Source: Thauera chlorobenzoica (lineage in GTDB: Bacteria > Pseudomonadota > Gammaproteobacteria > Burkholderiales > Rhodocyclaceae). From it: 64,000 bases of DNA. The stretch is taken from positions 310,001 through 374,000 of the forward strand of contig NZ_CP018839.1 of NCBI RefSeq assembly GCF_001922305.1, in the 5' to 3' direction. A program made the translations under genes and the position numbers. The number at the start of each line of letters is the position of its first letter. The first letter of the stretch is position 1. This document shows positions 34,653 through 45,529 of this stretch, one piece after another. The notes under the pieces were generated by a model. That model did no database searches. It saw nothing but the letters and a program-made list of their open reading frames with translations, and had not been told where the DNA came from.

Positions 34653-36908
34653 CTACCAGCGATCCACCACACATGTGAGTCCTGTCGGAGTCCATACCAA
34701 CGACACGGCGGGAAGCCCACCAGCATCCTCGGCGATGCCGCGCAATGTTTTTCGGTCTATACCCGAATGTGCGCCGCCTTTCGGGTGGCTGTGCCAAGTG
34801 CCGATGAAGGCGAGATATCCCAAAGAGGCAGCATTTGCAGCGCGCAAATTTTGAACAAGCCCATTGGTTCCGAGGACGAAGCGAGCGGCCTCTCGAACGC
34901 TGTCAGGCGGTGCGTCAACAAGGCCCGCAATGGTGATGGTTCGATTTTCAAACGAGATGCGGCCGACCAATGCGCCGCCTGTCTCCAGAGCGCCCCAGCG
35001 CAGCGCATCAGCATGGATCGCTTGCGCGACCGGGTGCAGAATCCGAATGTTCCAGCCACCATCGTCTGCTACATCGAGCACAGTGGTCAGGCCAAGGCTG
35101 GCGTGGGTCCATGCCATGCCGAGGCCTTCGGCATCCGAGATCCCAGCGCAAAGCGTCCCTTCCTTCGGAAGCCCGTCAACGAGCCAGCGTTCCAGTTGCA
35201 GCCCCGCCAGTGACGCAGACCGCGAAACAACGGCGTCAGACATTGGCATGGTCAGTGATCGGCAGTTGTCACCCACAAAAATGCGCGTTGGCTCAGACGT
35301 ATCACCGGCAATCGACGCACGCAGTTCCGGCACAAACCGGCAGCACTCGAACAAGAATGCCGTGAGGTCGTCAACCCGACCGGCGCGACCAGGTCCTTCA
35401 AGCAAAACCGCGACACAGCGGCCCTGACCATACATCGCGATCCGTACCAGCCGGGCAGGGGATTGGTCCAATACTGCCGATTGTGTTTCTGCGGCCAGCA
35501 CCTGAAGCGAAGCCGTTGCGTCCACGATGAGCGCCGCATCCTGCGGAACGGTTGTGGTGAACTGTGCTGGATCGACCAGGAGGGTCACTGCGTCGGCGTC
35601 GAACGCGCGCGATTGAAGATGCGACAGCTCCTCAAAGGCCGTCTTCATCAGCGCCGACTTCCGAGGTGGGACCAGCACCGATGCCCGCTCAATGAGTGCA
35701 TGCCGCGCTGCGTTGTGAGGCGACATGGATTCGTTGTCGACGAAAGTCATTGAGCCGAAACCGGCTCGCCCCAGGTGCATCGCGATTTTCGATCCTACGC
35801 TTCCGCAGCCGAGAATAACCAGCGGCTGCGATGTGGCCGCCGACGGAATGCCGGACGTCCTTGCCAGCAGTTCGGGAGACAACGCATGCGCGTGAAAGGC
35901 TGGGTGAACCGTGGCGTTTCGCTCCAGGAGCGATTGAGCGTTGAGTTCATAGCGCACCACGTAGGGCAATACCTCGACACTTCTCCCAGGTGAGCCCACA
36001 AGCGACGCTGGCCTTTGTACAGTCAGAATAACAATCGCGTACAAACCATGCATCCAGCCACGCGAGTCCTGCTGCATATCCAGGATCGAGCGTCCGTAAT
36101 AACCATCCAAGCTTTGGGCCAAAGCTTCGCAATCGATGCCGAGTTCCACTGCTCGATCAAGCAGCGTTGCGAGATCGACAACCGTCTCCGGTTGATAGCG
36201 TCCGACCACATGCGGGTGTTCGCCGGTCATTGGAGCCCGTGCAATGAAGGCCGCAGTATGGCCGTTTCCCCATTTACCCAGCTTGTCGTTGTGAACGTCC
36301 TGGTAAAACACAGGATCGACTTGCGCGGTCAGTTCGGCATTGATGATGGCGTACAGACCGCCATCGATCGTCACGTAGCCTGCGGGAACCACCAGAATCG
36401 TGCCGTCAGCGGGAGCGGCGGCAGCGACCTTCTCGGCACTGAATACTACGGTCGAAGGACAACTGTCTCTCCGCGTCGGCTCCCACCCCTGTTCAAGGTC
36501 AAGCAATGTCCCAGCTGCGGCCTTGTGCAGCCAATCGATCAACTGATCGACAATGGCGTCCAGACCAAACCGATGCAGCAACTCGTCCAATGACCCCTCG
36601 AACAGGCAAGGCGAGACCAGCTCACCTTCGCAATGGGGATTGATGTGCGGCAAGTTGAGCGGAAAGTCCGCGCGTAGAAATACCTTCGGCGCGGTCAGGG
36701 GCCAGTCAGAGCCGAATACCAGAACGCATGTCTCGACCGAGCGCACTCCAGTTTCGGATACGCCGTTGCGCCGAGACCTGTTCGGCAGTTGGACAGCAAC
36801 ATCGACGTCAATCTGCGTCGATTCACCACTTGCCCTTGGCTCGCCAACGCGGATCAGGCCTCTATGCCGCTGAAGTTGATGCAGTGCGTCTGCGATGGTG
36901 CCCGTCAT
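34653..36908 (-). CDS. E2-E1-JAB fusion protein (bacterial ubiquitin-like conjugation/deconjugation)
   Basis: 751 aa with three domains in one chain. Residues 1-140: Prok-E2 (UBC-like) domain, with the conserved H-x-C region HCEGELVSPCLFEGS; Cys101 is the likely catalytic residue. Residues about 360-580: ThiF/E1 adenylation domain, with nucleotide motif LVILGCGSVGSKIAMHLG (365-380), MSPHNAARHAL and IVDATAS; Cys549 (GDNCRS) is a candidate E1 cysteine. Residues about 625-751: JAB/JAMM peptidase with Glu642 (ETGG) and WHSHPKGGAHSGID, ligands H706, H708, D718; the H-to-S spacing is one residue shorter than in RadC. Residues 150-350 are an unassigned linker domain. Related E2-E1 and JAB pairs (Cap2/Cap3, Bil) act in phage defence. 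Overlaps MBL 2 by 4 bases. Confidence 0.8.
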   Translation of the reverse strand: MTGTIADALHQLQRHRGLIRVGEPRASGESTQIDVDVAVQLPNRSRRNGVSETGVRSVETCVLVFGSDWPLTAPKVFLRADFPLNLPHINPHCEGELVSPCLFEGSLDELLHRFGLDAIVDQLIDWLHKAAAGTLLDLEQGWEPTRRDSCPSTVVFSAEKVAAAAPADGTILVVPAGYVTIDGGLYAIINAELTAQVDPVFYQDVHNDKLGKWGNGHTAAFIARAPMTGEHPHVVGRYQPETVVDLATLLDRAVELGIDCEALAQSLDGYYGRSILDMQQDSRGWMHGLYAIVILTVQRPASLVGSPGRSVEVLPYVVRYELNAQSLLERNATVHPAFHAHALSPELLARTSGIPSAATSQPLVILGCGSVGSKIAMHLGRAGFGSMTFVDNESMSPHNAARHALIERASVLVPPRKSALMKTAFEELSHLQSRAFDADAVTLLVDPAQFTTTVPQDAALIVDATASLQVLAAETQSAVLDQSPARLVRIAMYGQGRCVAVLLEGPGRAGRVDDLTAFLFECCRFVPELRASIAGDTSEPTRIFVGDNCRSLTMPMSDAVVSRSASLAGLQLERWLVDGLPKEGTLCAGISDAEGLGMAWTHASLGLTTVLDVADDGGWNIRILHPVAQAIHADALRWGALETGGALVGRISFENRTITIAGLVDAPPDSVREAARFVLGTNGLVQNLRAANAASLGYLAFIGTWHSHPKGGAHSGIDRKTLRGIAEDAGGLPAVSLVWTPTGLTCVVDRW

Positions 36909-38098
36909 GATGCCCCGTGCGGCATGGGAGTGCGCGCAGAGGTCACCACGGCAGCGGTCTTCGATCCGGACTCCTTCTTCGAGGGAGGCTGCACACCCTG
37001 AGCGGTTACGGTGAAAACGAGTGGCTCCGCGGATTTTTCGCTCGGGTACTCGCCCGTGCAGTAGAACTCGCCTTTTGCTTCGTCCACGATCGCCACGTAC
37101 TCACGCTTCGCGCGGATGCAGGGCGGATCGCTGTCGTCGTCTGCAATCAGCTTGCAACTGGCGACGATGACGGCACCGTCACGGGTCTGCGAAAGCGCCT
37201 TGCGGGCGTCGGCATCGAGTTTGGCCTTTTCGCCGTAGTCGGACCAACTGTCATAGGACAGCGAATGCCAGGAACAGTGATGCGGTGCCTGCATGATGTC
37301 GTATTCAAGCACATCGGCTTCGGCCTTGTGGCGCTGCCACTGCCGGTTCCAGATGAATACCTCAGCATCGCCACTAGTAAGGAATTTCGCGCCATCCGGC
37401 GTCTGTGCATCAGCTGCCAATGTGATGTTCAGGATCACGCTGGACTGGTTCTTGACCAGGCACTCTTCCTCTTCCTCGTCGTCCGGGGCATCCAGAGGGG
37501 CCAGAAGAAACGCGGAGAAGAATGCGGAACTCTTGCCATTGATCGTCGAGAAGCTCGTGTCCACCTTCCGCACAATGGAGGTGAGATCATCGGTTTTTCC
37601 GTCGATGTCCTCGCCCATGATCTGAATGCGGTCACCGTTCCCGACGGCGAAATTCTTGTCGCGGTTCAGTTGTACGCGTCGACGCGCCTCCGTGTTGAAT
37701 GCCTTGGCGTCTTCGCTCAAGGTGTGCGTCTTGCTGGCGCGTCGAAACACGATCGGGGAGGACCACATCTCGCGGATCACGATCTTTTTGTCCTTGTCGT
37801 CCTTCTTGTCATCCGGGTACTTGTCCAGCGACCCCAAGTGGAAGTGCCGCGTCAGGCCTCGGCAATGGTCTTGATCCGGGTGGCTCAGCAGGAACGCATC
37901 GACATACGGCCTGCCGTTCTCGTCCTTCTTCAGTCGGTCGCGCAGGTCCTTGGCGACATCGCGCGCCTCCCCGTCAGGGTCGTCGGCGTCTTGCCTGATG
38001 TTTACGTCGATCAGCAGGGTGGTTGCGTCGAGATCGCCGAACTTGATGAGGGTCATGTCCCCGTTGTCGACGGGGAAAAACGTGATGGTTGTGGTCAT
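36905..38098 (-). CDS. ComEC-like metallo-beta-lactamase-fold protein (MBL 2)
   Basis: 397 aa. An N-terminal strand FFPVDNGDMTLIKFG leads to the metal site LLSHPDQDHCRGL and later FLTSGDAEVFIW and QAPHHCSWHS. It lacks TM segments. It differs from MBL 1 by a highly charged insert (YPDDKKDDKDKK) and an extra C-terminal 80 residues with CIRAKREYVAIVDEA. First gene of the minus-strand unit; its promoter must lie in 38099-38187 shared with the WYL gene. Pairing two related MBL proteins around one E2-E1-JAB chain suggests a heteromeric or sequential activity, but this is inference. Confidence 0.72.
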   Translation of the reverse strand: MTTTITFFPVDNGDMTLIKFGDLDATTLLIDVNIRQDADDPDGEARDVAKDLRDRLKKDENGRPYVDAFLLSHPDQDHCRGLTRHFHLGSLDKYPDDKKDDKDKKIVIREMWSSPIVFRRASKTHTLSEDAKAFNTEARRRVQLNRDKNFAVGNGDRIQIMGEDIDGKTDDLTSIVRKVDTSFSTINGKSSAFFSAFLLAPLDAPDDEEEEECLVKNQSSVILNITLAADAQTPDGAKFLTSGDAEVFIWNRQWQRHKAEADVLEYDIMQAPHHCSWHSLSYDSWSDYGEKAKLDADARKALSQTRDGAVIVASCKLIADDDSDPPCIRAKREYVAIVDEAKGEFYCTGEYPSEKSAEPLVFTVTAQGVQPPSKKESGSKTAAVVTSARTPMPHGAS

Positions 38099-38148
38099 TG
38101 GGGTCTCCGGGTAGACGACCGAAGGATGATCGCGTATAGTTAATGTAC

Positions 38149-38177
38149 GTCTATTTTTTATATTAGTCTATTTTTTA
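38149..38177. promoter_or_regulatory. Tandem direct repeat in the divergent MBL 2 / WYL promoter region
   Basis: GTCTATTTTTTA occurs twice, at 38149-38160 and 38166-38177, exactly 17 bp apart, within an AT-rich patch that is unusual for this GC-rich window. It ends 10 bases before the WYL gene start, so bound regulator would block that gene and probably MBL 2. WYL regulators of the BrxR/CapW type bind paired repeats, so this is the likely operator. Confidence 0.55.
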
Positions 38178-38187
38178 GGCGCAACTG

Positions 38188-39090
38188 ATGCAAGAACCCC
38201 CTGTCACTGCCACCGATCCTGCTGAGCCCAAGGGGCTAAGTTGGGGGTTGGAGAGCAGACTTCAATTCATCGATTTCCGTTTGCGCTGGGAGCGGCGCAT
38301 CAATCGAATGGATCTCACTGAGCACTTCGGCATATCGGTTCCCCAGGCGTCACTGGACATCGCCAAGTACACGGAGTTGGCGCCGAGCAACCTGACTTAC
38401 GACCGCAGTTCCAAGACCTACACGGCGGCGCCGAGTTTTCATCCGCTTTACCAACGAAGCTCGGCGCAACGCTATCTAGCGGAGCTGCTGGCGACCAAGA
38501 TGGGAGTTGTCGAGCCGGCGGCCAGCTTTATCGGCTCCGCGCCGGAGACAGATTGGGCGCCTTCCCCGTGGCGCACGATCAATGAGCAGACCGTCGAAGC
38601 AGTGGTCCGGGCAATCCGGCAACAGGAAGCTATTCGGGTGAGCTATCAGTCCATGACTTCCTTGGACGAATCGATTCGCCTGCTGTCCCCGCACGCCCTT
38701 GGCAACGACGGTTTTCGCTGGCACGTGCGCGCGTTTTGCCACAAGCGCCAGCGTTTCAGCGATTTCGTCCTTGCCCGAATCCTGCGTATCGACGGTTTCG
38801 AGCCGAGCCAAGTGGACTTCAGCCAGGATGCGCATTGGCATACTGTGCTGATGCTGGTCCTTGCGCCGCACCCTGATTTGCCCGCGGCCAAGAAACGAGT
38901 CTTGGAGCTGGACTACGGCATGGAAGACGGACAGATCAAACTTCCATGCCGCCAAGCGTTTCTGTACTACACGCTGAGGCGTTTGGGCTTGCATACCAAG
39001 GAAGCGCCAGACCCTCTCGCGCAGCAGATCACGCTGAAAAACCGCGATGAAATCCAACCCTACATTGATGCCTTGACAGCACAGGCTTGA
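38188..39090 (+). CDS. WYL-domain transcription regulator (CapW/BrxR-like)
   Basis: 300 aa: N-terminal winged helix-turn-helix (NRMDLTEHFGISVPQASLDIA, about residues 32-55), a WYL domain (IRVSYQSMTSLDESIRLLSPHALGNDG, then FRWHVRAFCHKRQRFSDFVLARI) and a WCX C-terminal extension. CapW and BrxR proteins share this architecture and repress CBASS or BREX operons until infection. It is divergent from the MBL/E2-E1-JAB genes and 6 bases upstream of the membrane protein gene, so it probably regulates both units through the tandem repeat just upstream. Confidence 0.85.
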   Translation: MQEPPVTATDPAEPKGLSWGLESRLQFIDFRLRWERRINRMDLTEHFGISVPQASLDIAKYTELAPSNLTYDRSSKTYTAAPSFHPLYQRSSAQRYLAELLATKMGVVEPAASFIGSAPETDWAPSPWRTINEQTVEAVVRAIRQQEAIRVSYQSMTSLDESIRLLSPHALGNDGFRWHVRAFCHKRQRFSDFVLARILRIDGFEPSQVDFSQDAHWHTVLMLVLAPHPDLPAAKKRVLELDYGMEDGQIKLPCRQAFLYYTLRRLGLHTKEAPDPLAQQITLKNRDEIQPYIDALTAQA

Positions 39091-39096
39091 CTTCCC

Positions 39097-39885
39097 ATGA
39101 CAACAATTTTTGAACTGGTCAAGGACCCCTACGAGCGCAAGGCACGCGTTGTTCCTGGACTTCTTGTGGCCTTGCCGGTACTGGTGCCGCTGTTGTGCGT
39201 CTATGGGGCAAAGCATCCTGTGCTTACAGGTGTGATCGGCCTGCTTGGCGGCTGCGGTGCCATTTATGCGCTTGCGAGTGTGGCTCGCGGGCGCGGGAAA
39301 AAGCTTGAAGAGATCCTGGTTGCAAAGTGGGGCGGCATGCCCACAACCATCGCTCTACGCCATCGTGACAAGTTTCTCGATAGTGTCAGCAAGCAGCGCT
39401 ACCACACGGCGATCACGGCCAAGCTGGGTATTGTCATGCCGACGGCAGAGGAAGAATCAACAAGCCCCGACAAGGCAGACGACATCTACGTCGGTGCAAC
39501 CAAACGGCTTCGAGAACTCACGCGTTCTAACAAGCAGCTCTTGCTGAAAGAGAACATTGCATATGGGTTTCACCGCAATATGCTGGCGATGAAGCCAGTC
39601 GGCATCGTATCGTGCGTCCTTGGTATCCTCTACGGATTGTTGATTGCAAAGGTTCTCCAGGTAACACCTCCCCACTTTGACCCTTTGCACTTTGCCGATC
39701 CGGGGCTCGCCGCAGGCTTGACGCTGCTCATTTCGCTGGCGCTACTTGCCGCTTGGCTACTGTATTTCGATCAGAGCGCGGTCAGGCGCATGGGATTCGT
39801 CTATGCGGAACGCCTATTTGAGTGCTTGCCGTCATTACCGTCTTCAGCCTCACGGAAAAAGCCGCTGGCCGCACAGCGCCCTTGA
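39097..39885 (+). CDS. Four-TM membrane protein, candidate effector of the E2-E1-JAB module
   Basis: 262 aa. Two N-terminal TM helices (VALPVLVPLLCVYGA and VLTGVIGLLGGCGAIYAL, residues about 22-65), a soluble helical domain of about 100 residues, then two more TM helices (IVSCVLGILYGLLIAKVL and GLTLLISLALLAAWLLYF). No family recognised with certainty. It starts 6 bases after the WYL gene and is therefore probably under the same control as the conjugation genes. Two-plus-two TM architecture with a cytoplasmic sensor-like middle is common among abortive-infection effectors; the effector role is inferred from context. Confidence 0.6.
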   Translation: MTTIFELVKDPYERKARVVPGLLVALPVLVPLLCVYGAKHPVLTGVIGLLGGCGAIYALASVARGRGKKLEEILVAKWGGMPTTIALRHRDKFLDSVSKQRYHTAITAKLGIVMPTAEEESTSPDKADDIYVGATKRLRELTRSNKQLLLKENIAYGFHRNMLAMKPVGIVSCVLGILYGLLIAKVLQVTPPHFDPLHFADPGLAAGLTLLISLALLAAWLLYFDQSAVRRMGFVYAERLFECLPSLPSSASRKKPLAAQRP

Positions 39886-39960
39886 CGGCACGACGCCGAA
39901 AGCGTTCTACATTCGCCAATGTGCCCGCGCTGCAGAAAGCGGCGTAGAAATGACCAATGA

Positions 39961-40680
39961 CTACCTCTGACGCAAAGCGACGAACTGGTTACTCGGGCCT
40001 TCCGACCGGAGGTCGAGGCTCGGGCTGTTCGACACCACGTAGGCCAGGGGCCGCGTCAAGTTGAACGGGAACAGCACGGGCAGCGACTGCAGACTGGGTA
40101 CTGAAACGGGCTTACCCGCGTAGCGCACAGCAGCTTCGATCAGCCAAGCAGTGAGCGCATCGTTGTCGATGCTCGTCTGTGGCAAGCGAATGACGCGCTT
40201 GCCTTTCTCGACCCGCTCCACGGCGCCCCAGCTCGCCTGGCTCTGGATGACCATGTTGGTCATACGCCGGGTGCCTTCGCGCTCCCCATAGGTTTCACTC
40301 ATGCGCCGATGGACCTCGGCGGACGCACAGTCACCCTGAATGGCGGACAGGCGGCCCACCAGCTCGGCCACCTTGCCAAAGAACGGGTACGTCGCCACGG
40401 ACATGCCCCAGCACAGCGCTGAGACGGGAATGTCCGGCTGCGTCTTGTGGATGGCCACGCCGCGATCCGCGTAATCGACCAGTTCGGCGCGTGGCTCCAG
40501 CCACAACCGATTCAGTACGGTGCGTGTTTTTTTCTTGGCTTCCACGCCAAGTTCGGCTGCATCAAGCAGTGCATTCAGATCATCTAGCCCAGCCACGCCT
40601 GCACGAACATTCAGTGCCGCAGCCGCCCAATCAAGCTGAATGAACCGATCAAAGCCGATTTGAGGGGCTAATGAATTCAT
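39961..40680 (-). CDS. brxA: BrxA-like protein of BREX-3
   Basis: 239 aa from ATG 40680, whose ATGA overlaps the pglZ stop; an ATG at 40689 is in frame but lies inside pglZ. The helical protein (LDDLNALLDAAELGVEAKKKTRTVLNRLW, the PDIPVSALCWGMSVATYPFF segment and the C-terminal AAVRYAGKPVSV) resembles DUF1819/BrxA-like winged-helix DNA-binding proteins. Last gene of the operon, the position of brxA in type 3 systems. Sequence similarity to type 1 BrxA is weak by eye, so the name rests partly on position. Confidence 0.7.
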   Translation of the reverse strand: MNSLAPQIGFDRFIQLDWAAAALNVRAGVAGLDDLNALLDAAELGVEAKKKTRTVLNRLWLEPRAELVDYADRGVAIHKTQPDIPVSALCWGMSVATYPFFGKVAELVGRLSAIQGDCASAEVHRRMSETYGEREGTRRMTNMVIQSQASWGAVERVEKGKRVIRLPQTSIDNDALTAWLIEAAVRYAGKPVSVPSLQSLPVLFPFNLTRPLAYVVSNSPSLDLRSEGPSNQFVALRQR

Positions 40681-42688
40681 TCGGTACAAATCACATAACT
40701 GACTTTCACAAAGGGCACGATCAACTCTTCGACCGACACCCCGCCGTGGACCACCACCTGCTCGCCCTCGGGCACAAAGGCGGTTCGTCCGCCTGCGAAT
40801 AGGGGCATGAAGTTCGCGGGCAGTCCAGCGATGTCCAACCTGACTGTGGTGGGATAGGCCGCAGCGGAATCGGCCAGCAATGGCTCACTCCGGTAGACCC
40901 GAACACGCTCTCCGCGCGTCTCGGCAATCACGCCCTGGCTGGGCCTACCGACGCCGGTGGACTCAACGTTGCCGTGGTCCGCCGTGAGATAGATGTGGTA
41001 TCCCTTGTCCAGCAGCAGCGAGAACAGCCGGTCGACGAAACCGGTCGTCAGCCAGTTCCCGATCCACATCGCCACGTCCTTCTTGGACCGCTCCTTGTGG
41101 AGCCGATCGTCCACCTCATCGATGACCAGGCCCACCACTTTCGGTCGACGGTCATTCAAATCCGCTTCCAGTGCGTCGAGCTGATGGGTCTGACGCAGCG
41201 CGCGTCGATACATCACCTCATTCGAATTGACGCCTTCGTTCTGCCAGAACGTCTTCCACAAGGATTCCTCCTTGTCCGTCCTGTCGATGGAGTCGTCGAA
41301 CTCTCGCGGTTTCAGCCCGGAGAACAGCGCCTGACGCGACACCGACGTCACGGTCGGCAGCCATGCAAACGCGGTTCCCTCGTCGAACGCGAAACGTTTC
41401 GTGGTGGCGATCAGGCGCTCGCGGATTTGCACCCACTGGTCGAAGGCCAGCCCGTCGAATACCAGCAGAGCCACCTTGGTTTCCCCTGCGGACCGCCGAT
41501 GCCGCAAGAAGCGCGGCACGTGGTGCACCATCACCGGACCTTTGGTCACCGGCTGCAGGATCAGGTCGGCGTAATGCTTGGCTGCGACCCAGGCTCGCAG
41601 ACCCTCGTCTGATTGCGCATGCAAGGTCTTGATCCGCTCTCGAATCACCGGCAGGTGTTCGCTGCCTTCCGTACCTGGCAGACCATGCGTGCGGGCCAGG
41701 ATCTCACCGTAGCGTTTGGCGAACTCGCTCCAGTCCTTGTGCGAAGAGGCCGCTGTTGGGGTCGTCTCGATCAGGCCATCGATGCCTTTGAGCACCAATG
41801 CCTGCAGTGCCGCCGGGTCCTGAACAATGCCAGCCTTGATCCAACTCGGCATCCCCGCCGGAACACTGTGAACCGCGAGCGGATGCAAGCTGCCGTCGAG
41901 AAACATGGAATCGACCAGCACCTGCACATCGGAGTGGTCGAACGGAATCACGATCTTCGCGACGTAGTCCGGTGGCGGCGGCTCGCCTGTACGCGTGCCA
42001 TCCAGCCCCAGGGTCGTCAGGTAGCGATACCACGCATCCTGCACCACACGCAGCAGCGCGCTCTTGGACGCCAGCCATGTGGCGACGGGAAGGTCCAGGA
42101 ACAGTCCCTTGCCCTGGATGATGCCTGCCGCGTGCTGGGCAAACAGGGGTGGCAACGAGCGGTTGGCGAAGTGCATTCGCAGCAGCTCACGCCAGAAGTC
42201 CACCGGGTTGCGAATCGACCTCGGCGCCAGTTGGCAGACGTGCTCGAGGATGAAGTCCTTGGACTCGTTCTCGCCGCGCGCGGACTGCAATTCGGTCTGG
42301 TGGGCATGAAACAGTCCAGCAAAATGCTCCGGCTCGACTTGCTGTACCGCGCTGTATGCCAGTCTGGGGAAGAGCTCCGCAAGGCTCAATCGAACCACAC
42401 GTCCGTGGTGCACGATGTCCCAAGGCAGCGCATTCGCGTCGGCGCTGCGCAGATGCAGAACCAGCGAAGGCGCTGGCCCCGGCTCACCGCAATCCCAGGC
42501 TGCGCGATAGCGTTCCTCGTATTCAGCACGGAAGGCGAACGGGTCTTCGTACAGCATCACCTCGAAGCCGCGACCGCGCAGTTCGGACAACAGCTTTTCG
42601 TCCAGCAGCACATCGTCGGGGTCGCACGCCACCCACAGCCGGGTGAGATCGGCCGTAAAGTGGCTGAGAATACGTTCTGACCACTGGC

Positions 42689-42692
<4 letters not shown>
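40677..42692 (-). CDS. pglZ: PglZ, BREX alkaline-phosphatase-superfamily protein
   Basis: 671 aa. The PglZ core has the metal-binding segments VALLVFDGLAFDQWVQ, PTVTSVSRQALFSG and YLTADHGNVESTGV, matching the alkaline-phosphatase fold of PglZ. An N-terminal half of about 330 residues carries no recognised motif, as in other type 3 PglZ. Essential BREX component, present in all types. Overlaps brxHII stop (4 bases) and brxA start. Confidence 0.9.
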
Positions 42693-45517
<2,825 letters not shown>

Positions 45518-45529
45518 GCGGATCAGCTC

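Larger units (their letters stand above)
33537..39885. other. E2-E1-JAB / dual MBL / WYL / membrane protein module (putative ubiquitin-like defence system)
   Basis: Five genes: on the minus strand MBL protein 2, the E2-E1-JAB fusion and MBL protein 1, the first two overlapping by ATGA; divergent on the plus strand a WYL regulator and a four-TM protein 6 bases apart. A shared 89-base divergent promoter region contains a tandem repeat. The module sits between the MobH relaxase and a BREX operon, a typical cargo slot. No CD-NTase, ubiquitin-like protein or separate E2/E1 gene is present. Grouping the five genes into one system is inference from arrangement. Confidence 0.6.

Noticed and set aside
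34653..36908. Type II CBASS or Bil system
   Set aside because: E1, E2 and JAB domains are present, but no CD-NTase, no ubiquitin-like protein and no typical CBASS effector is encoded nearby, and the domains are fused in an unusual way.
38188..39090. Regulator belonging to the BREX operon
   Set aside because: BREX has its own WYL gene as first gene at 54873; this one is adjacent to and divergent from the MBL/E2-E1-JAB unit.
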